A stretch of DNA of 64,000 nt from Primulina eburnea (lineage: Eukaryota; Streptophyta; Magnoliopsida; Lamiales; Gesneriaceae). Position 1 is the stretch's first letter, and each line of letters opens with the position of its first letter. The DNA is taken from positions 7,045,869-7,109,868 of the forward strand of contig NC_133109.1 of the NCBI RefSeq assembly GCF_022965805.1, read 5' to 3'. A program made the position numbers and the translations under genes. Below are positions 1 through 11,848 of the stretch, in pieces. A model generated the notes under the pieces. The model saw only the letters and a list, made by a program, of their open reading frames with translations, was not told the DNA's origin and searched no databases.

Positions 1-1710
1 TTGGTTGTGGGAAAAGGTGTTGCAAAAAGTTGCATGCCATGTCACTTTTTTTTAATCAAAGTATTCCCCAACCTTTCACCTCCCAAGCATGCAATTCTAC
101 TTGGGCTTGTAACAATTACAAGGCCCATGGACTTTATAAAATGTCTCAAACCCATTTGAGACCATTTAACAATTACTTGATTTTACTCAAGCCCACTAGT
201 TTAATAATTATTTTCAATTGGGCTCCACAAGGCCCAATGTTATTTAATTAATTCAACACTTGAATTAATTTAATTATTTGGACTCTACTAGGTCCACTAG
301 TGTTTAATTAATTCAACACTTGAATTAATTTGATTTAGTCCATAATAATGTCTATGAAAATCACAATTTTCAAATACATTATTTCCTTGGCCAAATTTTA
401 ATTTAGGAACACTTCCATAAATTAAAATTTACATTTCTCTCATAGAAGTCATACTTCTATTTTTTTCTTACGCTTATAAACTCATTTATAAGCCGTTCAA
501 CACATTGAACTATTTTCTCCTTTATAGAAGTCATACTTCTAATTTTCTTTACGCTTATAAACTCCTTTATAAGCCGTTCAACACATTGAACTATTTTACT
601 TCTCAACGGGATCTAGAAAGCTAGTACTTGTGTGGCCCTCAATGGTTCACTGATACAACTAGCCGTGGGTTCACATCTCCATGTGATTCGGACTAAACAT
701 GTCCTTATATGAGCATACCCCAATTGCTCCATTCTTACTTATCAACTCCTTGATAACAAGAACGTCAGAACTCAAGTCTGAAAGTACCCAACCAATCATG
801 TTAAACGCCTAGCATCATCGCTTACATGATTCCCTAGGTATCAAATGATAGTGCCTGGAAGAACCATTCTATTATGGTTAGCGTACAGTACGGTCCCTTC
901 AACTCATATATCCCGACCGATTCGACAATTATTGGTTTATCGATAGTTGTCAATGAATCGATACTATGTGTCATGTCGTAGTTGCATCGATGGTGTAATC
1001 TATGAAATCCCTTTCATATTTACCACCATACTTTGATCAGAGATTTCAAACTACATATACATGAAAACACATAGGATATCCATACCCGTAGGTAAGCGGT
1101 GAATCCCCGACTACAAAGCATCGACTCCTATGTGTTTCGACAGAACACCCAACCTTGCCACCTGGTGACCCCATGAGAGTCGGTAAACAAGTCAAAGTGT
1201 AATTCTAGCACATAGAGTCTCAATGTTGTCCCGGGTCATAAGGACTAATGGTGTACAACCATAAACCAGGACTTTTCCACTCGATAAGTGAGAACCACTT
1301 GGAAAGTCCTTTTATGGATGGTTGTTCAGTGCACTCTACAAGGAGCACCTATCTGCATGTTCGGAAATCACAATGCCCCCTACCAATGAAACATGGTACT
1401 CACATCGCAGATACTAGTCTCGAACTCGAGCGGCCTATATCCTTCTTAGCGGCGGCTGAATCGACTAGGAACCGTTTAGAATATACAGTATTCCAAATAT
1501 GAGTTTCATGATACTCATCATATGAGCATCTCATATTCTTTCTACTATTTGTATATTCAAGGGCTTTATCTATGCAACTAGCATGGGTATACAGATAAAA
1601 ATTTGCCAAAACAATAAATTCAAATATTATTAAAATAAAGACTGCTTATACATAGAGTTTCATTGTGAACACTCGGCCAACACTTGGCTCGACGGGCACC
1701 TACTCTAACA
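1..1710 (-). repeat. 3' LTR of the outer Copia element (truncated by window edge)
   Basis: Matches 14191-15900 with about 25-30 substitutions counted by eye. The inner end reads CTCTAACA on plus, that is TGTTAGAG on the element strand. About 436 bp, corresponding to 13755-14190 of the other LTR, are missing to the left of the window. Confidence 0.92.
443..603. repeat. Tandem 82-bp units with three small hairpins each, inside Copia LTR
   Basis: Two near-identical units start at 443 and 525. Each contains three inverted repeats in the same order: AGAAGT-cat-ACTTCT, CTTATAAA...TTTATAAG and GTTCAA-cacA-TTGAAC. The same pair is present in the other LTR from about 14633. Confidence 0.8.
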
Positions 1711-1721
1711 ATCTCCCACTT
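1711..1721 (-). promoter_or_regulatory. Polypurine tract of the outer Copia element
   Basis: On the element strand AAGTGGGAGAT directly precedes the LTR start TGTTAGAG. This is the expected position for plus-strand DNA priming and fixes the orientation. Confidence 0.75.
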
Positions 1722-1732
1722 GAACTAGAGCC

Positions 1733-2699
1733 AACTACCCGACGACTTCAAACCCATTGATTCGTGATGCATCTCGAATAATGGTCCAGGTAAAGGCTTA
1801 GCTAGTGGATCAACAACATTATCTGCGGAGCCGACTATGTCAAAAGACACTTCTTCCTCTTTCCACAATCTCTCCGAGGATGTGGTACTTTCTCAATACA
1901 TGTTTGGACTTCTGATGAGACCTGGGCTCCTTTGCTTGAGATATAGCTCCCGTGTTGTCACACAACACCGGGACAGGAGCAACTAAATTAGGAATGACGT
2001 CCAACTCTTAGACGAAATTCCTTATCCAAACAGCCTCCCTTGCTGCATCTGATGCAGCAATGTATTCGGCATCTGTGCTGGAATCCATAGTATTGTCTTG
2101 CTTGGAACTCTTCCAAGAGACAGCAACACAATTGAGCATGAATACAAACCTAGAGGTTGACTTCGAGTCATCGATATCACTTTGGAAGCTAGACCATAAA
2201 TAGATCTTTGAAGTTTGCATACCATATGCTCACTTCCGATAGATGTAAACCTTTCGGGTTGAGACATGTAAATCTCTTCCTTAATATCCCCATTAAGAAA
2301 GGCTATCTTAACATCCATCTGCCATATCTCATAGTCACACCATGCAGCTATGGCTAGCAATATCCTTATGGACTTGAACATTGCAACTGGAGAAAAGGTT
2401 TCCTCAAAGTCAACTCCTTGTCTTTGAGTATATCCTTTTGCCACCAATCGCGCCTTGAAGGTCAATACCTTCCCATCCGCCCCAAGTTTCCTCTTTTAAA
2501 TCCATTTACACCCTATGGGAAAAATTCCCTCAGGTGGATCCACGAGATTCCACACTTGGTTCGAATGCATGGAATTCATCTCAGATTTCATTGCTTCAAG
2601 CCACTTTGGATGAATCGGCATCAGATAATACTTCCTTGAAGGTCCTTGGATCACATCCATGGATAGGCTCATCATGGCCCTCTTCAAGAAGCAGACCAT
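1733..2699 (-). pseudogene. Copia reverse transcriptase/RNase H remnant with internal deletion
   Basis: Seen: the N-terminal half of a Copia RT ([21 protein letters not shown], then a [12 protein letters not shown] block and a KLQRSIYGL block) runs from about 2699 to 2200. It then joins directly to the RNase H part ([23 protein letters not shown]) at about 2200-2008. The C-terminal stretch, with NTGAISQAKEP and HQKSKHVLRKYH in shifted frames, continues to about 1733 just before the polypurine tract. The segment that should hold the YVDD catalytic motif is missing, so this copy has no polymerase activity. Several frame changes and stops are present. Confidence 0.88.
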
Positions 2700-3160
2700 A
2701 CCTTATAGGTGGTCTCGAGACTCTCTCGGATCTTCTAGGAGCTTGTATCTTCTCTCTTGACTCTTCGGGTGTGGGTTCTACAATTGTGGGTGTCTCTCGA
2801 ACCTCTTCCAGTTCTATCATCTCCCCTTTTCTATCCAATAGAAATTCCTTTTCCCAAAAGGTTGCATTCCTAGAAACAAACACTTTTGCTTCTTGGGGAT
2901 GATAGAAATAATATCCAACAAAATTCTTTGGATATCCCACAAAGAAACTTAAAATGGATCGACTATCCAATTTATCTCCCACTACCTGCTTCACATAAGC
3001 AGGGCTCCCCATATTCTAAGATAAGAATATTTGGGAGGCTTACCCATCCATATCTCATACAGGTGTCTGCCTTTAAATGGACATTTAGTGGAATATCTTT
3101 CAATTTTAAGTTATAGAGATCGTTTTCAAGTTCACCAGTACCAATCAAACATTCATTCAT
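2596..3160 (-). pseudogene. Copia integrase C-terminal remnant (core deleted)
   Basis: Seen on the minus strand: a segment near 3160-3100 (NECLIGTGELENDLYNLKL) typical of the region after protease joins abruptly to a block reading YEIWMGKPPKYSYL in another frame, followed by GSPAYVKQ, FFVGYPKN and GYYFYHP. The latter blocks are normal for the end of Copia integrase and the linker before RT. The zinc-binding HHCC module and the DDE core that should lie between are absent, so a deletion fused protease-side sequence to the integrase tail. Non-functional. Confidence 0.8.
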
Positions 3161-3264
3161 GTAAATGTTGCAAACACCTTTGCAAAATAAACAAGAATAT
3201 CCATTTTTATCTACATATAAATGGAAACAATGTTTTTCACAAAATTAGGTACAAACAAAACATC

Positions 3265-3477
3265 TCATAAAATTAACTTAAAACTATTGTTCAACAATAA
3301 GTAAACATCTTCAACAGCCTTGGCAGAAACTCTTGCTCCATTGCCCATCCTCAAGAAGGTCACACCTTCTTTAAGCTTCCTACTTCTTCCCATCACCTGT
3401 AACTCATTACAGAGATGTGAACCAAAACCGGTATCTAATACCCAAGAAGTAGAATTAATTGAAATGTTTACTTCAAT
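3265..3477 (-). pseudogene. Copia aspartic protease remnant
   Basis: Continuing in the gag frame after a single TAA at 3478-3480, the minus strand encodes WVLDTGFGSHLCNEL and RMGNGARVSA, the usual surroundings of the Copia protease active site. The catalytic DTG is preserved. The reading frame ends with TGA near 3265, before the integrase region. Only the nonsense codon separates it from gag, so it was once one polyprotein. Confidence 0.8.
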
Positions 3478-4205
3478 TTAGAACATACCGTTTCCAGAAC
3501 TCTTCTGGGCCAGATATTCCTTGCAATTTCGCTTCCAATGTCCAGGCTTCTTGCAGTGATGACAAACATCACTAGTCTTGTCAGCCTTAACTGGTGTGGC
3601 TGCCACAACGGGATTCGGAGATTGCCTCAACAAGGGCACGTTCTTCTTGGGACGTTGGAAAGAACGCTTCTTTCCCTTCCCATGTGGATCAATCTTCGTA
3701 CCAGATGAAGAACCCACATAAAGAACCAACATCTCTTTCTTGATGGTTGATTCAAACGTAACAAGCATATTCACCAACTCCTCAAGGGTCGGCTCCATCT
3801 TTTTCATGTTGAAGTTCACCACAAAAGGACCAAATGAGCTAGGCAATGATAACAGCAACACGTCGGTGGTCAACTCCGAAGGCAAGATCATATCCATGCC
3901 AACGAGCTTATCCACGAGCCCAATCAACTTCAGGCCATGCTCATGGACCGAGGCCCCATCTCGCATGCGCATATTGATCAGCTCCTTGACGGTAGCATGC
4001 CTAAGAGGCCGTCTGCTCACCAAAGAGCTCTTTGAGGTGCTTATGAATGTCAGCAGCATTCTTTGCATCCTCAAAACGCCTCTGCAGCTCATCATTCATA
4101 GAAGTCAGCATATAACACCTGGCTATCAAGTCATGGTCACACCATTCCTTGTAAGCCTGCAATTCCTCAGGATTGCAGTCAGTCGGAGCCTCAACAGGGG
4201 GCGAC
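3478..4205 (-). pseudogene. Copia gag, C-terminal part (nucleocapsid)
   Basis: The capsid-like UBN2-type region contains MRMRDGASVHEHGLKLIGLV and a PSSFGPFVVNFNM block. It is followed by a zinc knuckle CHHCKKPGHWKRNC (CX2CX4HX4C), the RNA-binding nucleocapsid module. The frame is broken near 4000-4020, where a small deletion separates the KHLKELF segment from the RHATVKEL segment. The coding sequence stops at 4205, where the Gypsy LTR begins, and resumes at 11844-11979. Confidence 0.87.
4201..4205. repeat. Target-site duplication GCGAC (left)
   Basis: GCGAC immediately precedes the Gypsy LTR start at 4206 and recurs at 11844-11848 right after the other LTR. An exact 5-bp duplication is the integration scar of the inner element. 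Confidence 0.95.
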
Positions 4206-5684
4206 TGTAGTGACCCGTTCCAGAATCACCTACTAATCAAGAACTAAGCATGCAACTTAACTTAATTAATAACAATCAGAGATAATAGCGGAAAAGGTCA
4301 ACAAATGATAGTTATACAACCCCATCGAAAATCCATAACAACTCAGAATGAAAAGAAAGTATACGGTACAACCATATCGAATCAAAGAGTACTGAATAAA
4401 TAACTCCACCGGCTACTCAACGTCCTCCTCCTCCTCCTGAGCCATCCAACCTGAGGCCTGCCCCGTGGAAATGGGGTGTCCAAGATAAACAAAACCGAGG
4501 ACGTGAGCGATAAGAACGCCCAGTACAAAAGCATGAGTATACAAACCTATATGAAATGCACATGCTATGATATGATACCAGGGTAGTCAAGAAACAGGAA
4601 TCACAAAAGATCTCAAAATGCTCAGTCTAGAGGCGCCAAGTGGATAGTGCCGCGCGGTCCTACCTCTGGGTCACTGCATCCACTGCAAGAACAGACGTGG
4701 ACCTAAAATGTCCCGGATCACCGAAGCCCTCCGGACCCGTCGGCCACTGTGTACTCTCGGTGTCCATGCGTCCACAAGACAAGACAGGGCTGAGCGGCCC
4801 CACAAGATATATAGCTTATCTCGAAAGAGATACAGCTCAACAGTAAAGGCTATCTCGAAGGAGATACGGCTCAACATGAAATGCAACGTGCAGTAATAAA
4901 CGTGACATAATAGCATGCATCATATGACATATATCAATGCACCACATAATCATGCAACACATATAAGAATGTATACTCAACCAGGATATCTCGGATAGTA
5001 CTTTCGTACCTCTATCACAGCAATCCTAATCCACTGGAATAACCAGACAACAGGTCTAGTCCAAGCCTATGCATCAAGTGAAAACCATCACTAAAACTTA
5101 TCTACCAGACTTAACTAGATAATCCTGAGATAATACTGATACAATTCCAAACCTTCGTCCGTCGCTAGCCCACTGATGCCGCTAGCTCCCAACTAGAGCA
5201 CAGCTCCGCTACAAGACCAGCAGCTCCCCGCTAGTGCCCGAACCTCGGAAAAAGACTAGAATCTCACAGAAACGACTGAAATGCTATGGAACTCTCTGAA
5301 TTGGCGAGTCACAAATGAAGCCTCGCGCCTCTATTTATAGCTAATGTTCGGACGATCCGAACCATTTCGGAAGCTCCGATCCGGCACACTTCGGACGGTC
5401 CGAACTCTGATCGGACGATCCGATCCTTGCATGACTTCCACGAGTACAGCCACCTGTCTCGGACGATCCGAACCCCAATCGGATGATCCGAACCTTACCA
5501 CGTGTCCAGAACCCTTCCACGTGTCCAGCCACCTGTCCCGGACGGTCCGACACTGGCTCGGACGATCCGAACTCATCGGACGATCCGAACTCATCGGACG
5601 ATCCGCACTTGTTCGGTCCTTCCGATCCCACCGAAAATATAATTAATCCGATAATTAACTCAAATTAGGAATCGGGTTACTACA
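4206..5684 (-). repeat. 3' LTR of the young Gypsy element
   Basis: Begins TGTAGTGACCCG and ends GGGTTACTACA on plus. Same length as 10365-11843. On the element strand the order is U3 with palindromes (5684-5342), TATA box (5341-5332), then R/U5. Confidence 0.95.
5346..5604. repeat. Array of about nine TCGGA-CGA-TCCGA palindromes in LTR U3
   Basis: Near-perfect inverted repeats with core CGGACGATCCG (variants GGT and TGA at the centre) occur at about 5346, 5391, 5411, 5459, 5478, 5539, 5556, 5576 and 5592. The first has perfect arms GTTCGGA/TCCGAAC around CGA. Two CACGTG G-boxes (5499-5504, 5518-5523) sit between them. The array lies immediately upstream of the TATA box on the element strand, the position of an enhancer. 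Confidence 0.9.
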
Positions 5685-5698
5685 TTCTCCCCCCCTTA
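5685..5698 (-). promoter_or_regulatory. Polypurine tract of the young Gypsy element
   Basis: The element strand reads TTAAGGGGGGGAGAA directly before the 3' LTR start TGTAGTAACCC. This is a strong purine run for plus-strand priming. Confidence 0.9.
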
Positions 5699-5846
5699 AA
5701 AGATTTCGTCCTCGAAATCAAGTTTATAGGATGAACAAAACTGAAATAACAACATTGTTATTACATCTCAATTGTTGCCAAACACAACTGATAATTGGAT
5801 TACAACGGAAAACATGCTTACATCCATAGTACAACTACAGTACAAC
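5699..5846. other. Short 3' untranslated stretch between pol stop and polypurine tract
   Basis: About 150 bp with no coding potential or repeat that I can recognise. Confidence 0.6.
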
Positions 5847-8800
5847 TCAAAAGAGCTCTGGATGCTCCGAACGCATACGACTCTCTAGCTCCCAAGTGGC
5901 TTCTTCAGTGCCTCTACGCTGCCACTGAACTAAGACAAGAGGAATGATCTTATTCCGCAACACCTTATCTTTGCGATCGAGAATCTGAACTGGTCGCTCC
6001 ACGTAAGACAAATCCGATTCAAGTTGAACTTCAGATGGATGTAAAATATGTGATTCATCTGCCACATATCGTCGCAAAAGGGATACGTGAAACACGTCAT
6101 GAATCCCAGACAGATACGGAGGTAATGCTAACCTGTAAGCCAAATCTCCCACACATTCCAGAATCTCAAAAGGACCAATAAATCTCGGAGATAGCTTACC
6201 CTTGAGACCAAATCTCAAAATCCTGCGAAAAGGCGAAACTCGGAGAAACACTTTCTCACCTGGCTGAAAATAAAGAGGTCGCCGCTTGGTGTTCGCATAA
6301 CTAGCCTGTCGATCCTGAGCGATCTTAATCCGTTTCTTGATTACTGCAACTATATCAATAGCCTGCTGGACTAACTCCGGTCCCTCAACATGTCGTTCCC
6401 CAACTTCGTCCCAGAATAATAGAGTACGACAACGTCGCCCATACAACGCCTCAAATGGTGCCATACCAATACTACGATGATAGCTGTTGTTGTACGCGAA
6501 CTCAATCAAAGGCAAATGATCCTGCCAAGCGGGTCCGAAATCCATAACACAAGCTCGCAACATATCCTCAAGTGTACGGATAGTCCTCTCTGTTTGACCG
6601 TCGGTCTCTGGATGATAAGCCGTACTCAAACTTAGTGAAGTGCCCAATGCTGACTGGAAACTACCCCAAAATCGTGAGGTAAAACGAGGATCCCTGTCAC
6701 TAACAATACTGACTGGCACTCCATGCAAACGTACAATCTCTTGAATGTACAAGCGAGCCATCCGATCGAAAGTGAAGTCACGGTTATAAGGCAGAAAATG
6801 AGCAGACTTGGTGAGTCGATCCACCACTACCCAAATAGCATCACTATTCCTCGAAGACAATGGCAAGTGAGTAATGAAATCCATCGTGATATGCTCCCAC
6901 TTCCATTCAGGAATAGGTAGATTCAACAATAATCCTCCAGGTCGACGGTGCTCTGTCTTAACCTGCTGACAAACAAGACACTTGGAAACAAACTGATAAA
7001 CACTGCGCTTCATCCCTTTCCACCAAAATCGTGTCCTCAAGTCTTTATACATCTTATTGCTTCCTGGATGGACACTCAACTTGCTTCGATGAGCCTGAGA
7101 CAAGATCTTTTCCCTCAAATTATCATCCTCTGGTACTACAACCCGATTAGACAAACATAGAAGACCATTAGACTGATAATGGAAACCGCTATCTCCACCC
7201 GCTAACCGAGCTAATCTCTGAGTCTTCAGATCAGACATCTGAGCATCTCGAATCTGAGCGAACAAAACTGGCTCAGATAAAATGGTAGCAACACGAATGC
7301 TCTCCATACCTTTCCGATGTTTGAAGTTAAATCCCAACGAACAACAATCCTGAATAGTACTAATCATAGCACTGGTCTGAAGTGCAGAGGCTCTCACCTT
7401 ACGACTAAGAGCATCGGCTGTGAGATTCGCAGAGCCTGGATGGTACTTGATCTCGCAGTCATAATCTTTCAGTAGATCCATCCAACGACGTTGTCTCATG
7501 TTCAACTCAGCCTGAGTGAACAGATACTTCAGACTCTTGTGATCAGTAAAGATTTCAAACTTAACCCCGTACAAGTAATGACGCCAGATCTTCAGTGCGA
7601 ACACTATAGCTGCCAACTCTAGATCATGAATAGGGTACTTTTCCTCGTGAGATTTCAGCTGCCTGGAAGCGTAAGCGATCACATGACCATTCTGTGTCAA
7701 CACACACCCTAAGCCTTGGAAAGAGGCATCGGTGTAAACACTGAAACCATCAGATCCTGACGGTAACGCCAAAACAGGTGCAGAAGTCAGAAGTCGACGA
7801 AGCTCTCTGAAACTATCTTCGCACTCAGATGACCACTCAAATGGAACATCCTTCCGAGTAAGTTGCGTCAAAGGTCTAGCTACCTGGGAGAAATTCACGA
7901 TGAAGCGACGATAATACCCGGCCAGACCTAGAAAACTACGGATCTCGGCCACCGTCGTAGGACGTGACCAATTCAGCACTGCTTCAATCTTGTTGGGATC
8001 CACAGAAATTCCTTCCTTGGAAATCACATGACCAAGGAATACTACACGATCAATCCAGAACTCGCACTTACTCAGCTTAGCATACAATTGTTTCTCGCGA
8101 AGAATCTGCAACACAATCCTCAAGTGCTGGACATGCTCCTCCACACTGTGAGAATAAATCAAGATATCGTCGATGAAAACCACAACGAACTGATCTAGAA
8201 AATCACGAAAGACTCGGTTCATCAGATCCATGAATACCGCTGGCGCATTCGTCAATCCGAATGGCATAACTAGAAACTCGTAATGCCCGTATCGAGTACG
8301 AAATGCAGTCTTGGAAATATCATCATCTCTGACTCTCATCTGATGATAACCCGATCGCAAGTCAATCTTGGAGTAAACAGAGGTACCCTGAAGCTGATCG
8401 AACAAGTCATCGATACGAGGTAATGGATACTTGTTTTTGTTCGTCACACGATTCAGCTGGCGATAATCAATACACAATCGCATCGATCCATCCTTCTTCT
8501 TGACAAACAAAACTGGAGCTCCCCAAGGTGAAACACTCGGACGAATATAACCTTTATCAAGAAGATCCTGTAATTGCTGCTTCAATTCTCTCATCTCTGA
8601 CGGAGCAAGACGATAGGGGGCACGAGAAATCGGTGCAGTCCCTGGCATTAACTCAATGCCAAATTCCACCTCTCTAACCGGAGGAAAACCAGGAATCTCA
8701 TCTGGAAAAACATCAGGAAATTCACAAACCACTGGAATATCCTCTATACCAACACTACCTGTGGATGTATCAATCGCATAGATGAGGTAGCCTTCCCCGC

Positions 8801-10265
8801 CCGCCTCTAAAGCACGACAGGCTTTCAGAGCAGATACCACTGGCATCGGAGGTCGCGCTCCCTCACCATAGAAAAACCAACTAGAGCTCTCAGTCGTACG
8901 GAACTGAACAAGCTTCTGGTAACAATCCACAGTAGCTCGGTAGGTAGTCAAAATGTCTATACCCAAAATACAATCAAAGTCTTCCATCTCCAGAATCATA
9001 AGATTCGCAGTCAATTTGTTACCCTCGAAATCTAAAGGACAACCCATCACTAGACGCTTGGCTAAAACCGAATGACCCATCGGGGTAGAAACAGAAAGAA
9101 TAACGTCTAGAGAAACATACGGTAACTTATGACGCTTAACAAATCGTGCAGAAATGAATGAATGAGATGCTCCGGTATCTATAAGAACAAAAGCAGGAAT
9201 ACCGCATAAACAAAAAGTACCTGCTATGACTCTCCCGGTCTCATCTGCAGCCTGATCCTGGTTCAGCGCAAACACCTGACCTTGGGCACGAGGTCGAAGA
9301 TTCGAACTACCCACTGCCTGACCCTGCCTCCTCTGCTGAACAGTCGTCTGAGATCCAGAACTGGATCCTGCTCCACCTCGCAACTGAGGACAATTCTTCT
9401 TAATATGCCCCATCTCTCCGCACTGATAACAAGCTCCTGCGGCTGCTCGGCATTGCTCCGATGGATGGTTCTTCCCACAATGCGCACAAGATTCCTTCTT
9501 CTTACCAAAACGGAAAACACCGCTAGATCGAGATCCAGATCCAGAAGAAGACGAACCAGATTTCTTGAACGACTGAGATCGAGGCCTCAAAGTACTCGGA
9601 GGTCTAGAAGAAAGAATAGCCCTACCACGCTGGAGACTGATCTCTGCCTGGCGACACCGGTTCACTAACCCATCATAAGAAGTAGGATTATCACAGACAG
9701 TGACTCGGTCAAAGATCTCCTGGTTAAGACCCTGGAGAAAATGGTCATACTTGGCCTCAGAACTGCCACTGATATGAGGAGCGAAGGGTAACAACTCGAA
9801 GAATTTCTGCTGATACTCATCAACAGACATACTCCCCTGCTTAAGATTCAGGAGCTCAATCGTCTTTGCCTGGCGAAGGGCTGGAGGAAAATACAGCTGC
9901 ATGAAAGCTGCACGGAAATCGGCCCAAGTCACCCTACCCTGGGACTGGACTATCGGCGCAGAAGTCGATCGCCACCACTTGCGCGCACGGCCCTCGAGAA
10001 GAAAGCTAAGGGTCTCTATCTTCTGCTCCTCGGTGCACTGAAATGCATGGAAACAACTCTCCATGCGCTCTAACCAGTCCTCAGCATCATCGGGAGTCTC
10101 TCCACCGACTAGAGGCTTAGGCCCCATCTGAATAAAACGATGCAAATCAAAACGCCTAGGACCATCCCGACGATGACGATGCTCACGATGACGCCTATGA
10201 TCATCCTGGTCGCCCCAACGACCTACACTCCCCTGACTACTCTCATCACCAAAGTGGTCAGCCAT
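5847..10265 (-). CDS. Complete Gag-Pol polyprotein of the young Tekay-like element (1472 aa)
   Basis: One open frame encodes the full replication machinery. Domains by residue: capsid-like Gag about 55-215; nucleocapsid zinc knuckle [14 protein letters not shown] at 279-292, with a second Cys/His cluster CAHCGKNH just before; aspartic protease with DTGA at 363-366; reverse transcriptase about 560-790 with FIDD at 697-700 and [12 protein letters not shown] at 631-642; RNase H from about 838 (VYTDASF) to DALSRK; integrase with HHCC zinc module (about 1059-1099) and catalytic D1129, D1190 and E1226; and a C-terminal chromodomain-like segment about 1420-1472 (VQILDRK, VQWQRRG, EATWE). The chromodomain is known in this lineage to guide insertion to heterochromatin. 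The ATG at 10263-10265 follows the primer site by about 85 bp. No stops or frameshifts are seen, so it may be active. Confidence 0.96.
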   Translation of the reverse strand: MADHFGDESSQGSVGRWGDQDDHRRHREHRHRRDGPRRFDLHRFIQMGPKPLVGGETPDDAEDWLERMESCFHAFQCTEEQKIETLSFLLEGRARKWWRSTSAPIVQSQGRVTWADFRAAFMQLYFPPALRQAKTIELLNLKQGSMSVDEYQQKFFELLPFAPHISGSSEAKYDHFLQGLNQEIFDRVTVCDNPTSYDGLVNRCRQAEISLQRGRAILSSRPPSTLRPRSQSFKKSGSSSSGSGSRSSGVFRFGKKKESCAHCGKNHPSEQCRAAAGACYQCGEMGHIKKNCPQLRGGAGSSSGSQTTVQQRRQGQAVGSSNLRPRAQGQVFALNQDQAADETGRVIAGTFCLCGIPAFVLIDTGASHSFISARFVKRHKLPYVSLDVILSVSTPMGHSVLAKRLVMGCPLDFEGNKLTANLMILEMEDFDCILGIDILTTYRATVDCYQKLVQFRTTESSSWFFYGEGARPPMPVVSALKACRALEAGGEGYLIYAIDTSTGSVGIEDIPVVCEFPDVFPDEIPGFPPVREVEFGIELMPGTAPISRAPYRLAPSEMRELKQQLQDLLDKGYIRPSVSPWGAPVLFVKKKDGSMRLCIDYRQLNRVTNKNKYPLPRIDDLFDQLQGTSVYSKIDLRSGYHQMRVRDDDISKTAFRTRYGHYEFLVMPFGLTNAPAVFMDLMNRVFRDFLDQFVVVFIDDILIYSHSVEEHVQHLRIVLQILREKQLYAKLSKCEFWIDRVVFLGHVISKEGISVDPNKIEAVLNWSRPTTVAEIRSFLGLAGYYRRFIVNFSQVARPLTQLTRKDVPFEWSSECEDSFRELRRLLTSAPVLALPSGSDGFSVYTDASFQGLGCVLTQNGHVIAYASRQLKSHEEKYPIHDLELAAIVFALKIWRHYLYGVKFEIFTDHKSLKYLFTQAELNMRQRRWMDLLKDYDCEIKYHPGSANLTADALSRKVRASALQTSAMISTIQDCCSLGFNFKHRKGMESIRVATILSEPVLFAQIRDAQMSDLKTQRLARLAGGDSGFHYQSNGLLCLSNRVVVPEDDNLREKILSQAHRSKLSVHPGSNKMYKDLRTRFWWKGMKRSVYQFVSKCLVCQQVKTEHRRPGGLLLNLPIPEWKWEHITMDFITHLPLSSRNSDAIWVVVDRLTKSAHFLPYNRDFTFDRMARLYIQEIVRLHGVPVSIVSDRDPRFTSRFWGSFQSALGTSLSLSTAYHPETDGQTERTIRTLEDMLRACVMDFGPAWQDHLPLIEFAYNNSYHRSIGMAPFEALYGRRCRTLLFWDEVGERHVEGPELVQQAIDIVAVIKKRIKIAQDRQASYANTKRRPLYFQPGEKVFLRVSPFRRILRFGLKGKLSPRFIGPFEILECVGDLAYRLALPPYLSGIHDVFHVSLLRRYVADESHILHPSEVQLESDLSYVERPVQILDRKDKVLRNKIIPLVLVQWQRRGTEEATWELESRMRSEHPELF

Positions 10266-10348
10266 CGCTACAAGATAGAATGGGGAAAAATGGTAAAATG
10301 GTCAACGAAAATCCCAAAACAGAATCTATATCCCAAAATCGTAAGCAT

Positions 10349-10360
10349 GCTCTGATACCA
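10349..10360 (-). promoter_or_regulatory. Primer-binding site, initiator tRNA-Met type (young Gypsy)
   Basis: The element strand reads TGGTATCAGAGC four bases (TTTA) after the 5' LTR end. This is complementary to the 3' end of plant tRNAi-Met, which primes minus-strand DNA synthesis. Confidence 0.93.
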
Positions 10361-10364
10361 TAAA

Positions 10365-11843
10365 TGTAGTGACCCGTTCCAGAATCACCTACTAATCAAG
10401 AACTAAGCATGCAACTTAACTTAATTAATAACAATCAGAGATAATAGCGGAAAAGGTCAACAAATGATAGTTATACAACCCCATCGAAAATCCATAACAA
10501 CTCATAATGAAAAGAAAGTATACGGTACAACCATATCGAATCAAAGAGTACTGAATAAATAACTCCACCGGCTACTCAACGTCCTCCTCCTCCTCCTGAG
10601 CCATCCAACCTGAGGCCTGCCCCGTGGAAATGGGGTGTCCAAGATAAACAAAACCGAGGACGTGAGCGATAAGAACGCCCAGTACAAAAGCATGAGTATA
10701 CAAACCTATATGAAATGCACATGCTATGATATGATACCAGGGTAGTCAAGAAACAGGAATCACAAAAGATCTCAAAATGCTCAGTCTAGAGGCGCCAAGT
10801 GGATAGTGCCGCGCGGTCCTACCTCTGGGTCACTGCATCCACTGCAAGAACAGACGTGGACCTAAAATGTCCCGGATCACCGAAGCCCTCCGGACCCGTC
10901 GGCCACTGTGTACTCTCGGGGTCCATGCGTCCACAAGACAAGACAGGGCTGAGCGGCCCCACAAGATATATAGCTTATCTCGAAAGAGATACAGCTCAAC
11001 AGTAAAGGCTATCTCGAAGGAGATACGGCTCAACATGAAATGCAACGTGCAGTAATAAACGTGACATAATAGCATGCATCATATGACATATATCAATGCA
11101 CCACATAATTATGCAACACATATAAGAATGTATACTCAACCAGGATATCTCGGATAGTACTTTCGTACCTCTATCACAGCAATCCTAATCCACTGGAATA
11201 ACCAGACAACAGGTCTAGTCCAAGCCTATGCATCAAGTGAAAACCATCACTAAAACTTATCTACCAGACTTAACTAGATAATCCTGAGATAATACTGATA
11301 CAATTCCAAACCTTCGTCCGTCGCTAGCCCACTGATGCCGCTAGCTCCCAACTAGAGCACAGCTCCGCTATAAGACCAGCAGCTCCCCGCTAGTGCCCGA
11401 ACCTCGGAAAAAGACTAGAATCTCACAGAAACGACTGAAATGCTATGGAACTCTCTGAATTGGCGAGTCACAAATGAAGCCTCGCGCCTCTATTTATAGC
11501 TAATGTTCGGACGATCCGAACCATTTCGGAAGCTCCGATCCGGCACACTTCGGACGGTCCGAACTCTGATCGGACGATCCGATCCTTGCATGACTTCCAC
11601 GAGTACAGCCACCTGTCTCGGACGATCCGAACCCCAATCGGATGATCCGAACCTTACCACGTGTCCAGAACCCTTCCACGTGTCCAGCCACCTGTCCCGG
11701 ACGGTCCGACACTGGCTCGGACGATCCGAACTCATCGGACGATCCGAACTCATCGGACGATCCGCACTTGTTCGGTCCTTCCGATCCCACCGAAAATATA
11801 ATTAATCCGATAATTAACTCAAATTAGGAATCGGGTTACTACA
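10365..11843 (-). repeat. 5' LTR of the young Gypsy element (promoter LTR)
   Basis: 1479 bp, same ends as the 3' LTR. It differs at about four positions that I could see, for example G/T near 10503, G/T near 10919, T/C near 11109 and T/C near 11371. The palindrome array recurs at 11505-11763. Confidence 0.95.
11490..11499 (-). promoter_or_regulatory. TATA box of the 5' LTR with upstream G-boxes
   Basis: The element strand reads CTATAAATAG. Upstream on that strand lie the palindrome array and two CACGTG G-boxes (11658-11663 and 11677-11682), known binding sites for plant bZIP/bHLH factors. Start of transcription would be expected about 30 bp downstream, near 11460; this is inferred. Confidence 0.7.
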
Positions 11844-11848
11844 GCGAC
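11844..11848. repeat. Target-site duplication GCGAC (right)
   Basis: Exact copy of 4201-4205. Confidence 0.95.

Larger units (their letters stand above)
4206..11843 (-). mobile_element. Young, apparently intact Ty3/Gypsy chromovirus (Tekay/Del-like)
   Basis: Seen: LTRs of 1479 bp at both ends (TG...CA), differing at about four positions by eye, an iMet primer-binding site, a strong polypurine tract, one uninterrupted 1472-codon gag-pol ORF and a perfect GCGAC target-site duplication. The C-terminal sequence resembles the group of plant chromoviruses with a chromodomain after integrase. All parts needed for autonomous transposition appear present. It inserted into the gag of the older Copia element. 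LTR near-identity implies a very recent insertion; I did not compute a date. Confidence 0.95.

Noticed and set aside
5331..5646. Ser/Asp/Arg-rich ORFs over the palindrome array (both strands, both LTRs)
   Set aside because: Open frames arise from repetition of the CGGACGATCCG motif; no start context or domain.
9282..9668. Plus-strand ORF of 128 codons rich in Arg and Ser
   Set aside because: Antisense shadow of the zinc-knuckle and linker part of the intact gag-pol; low-complexity composition explains the open frame.
10349..10360. tRNA gene fragments at the primer-binding sites
   Set aside because: Only 12-18 bases complementary to tRNA 3' ends are present, at fixed distance from LTRs; they are primer sites, not tRNA genes.
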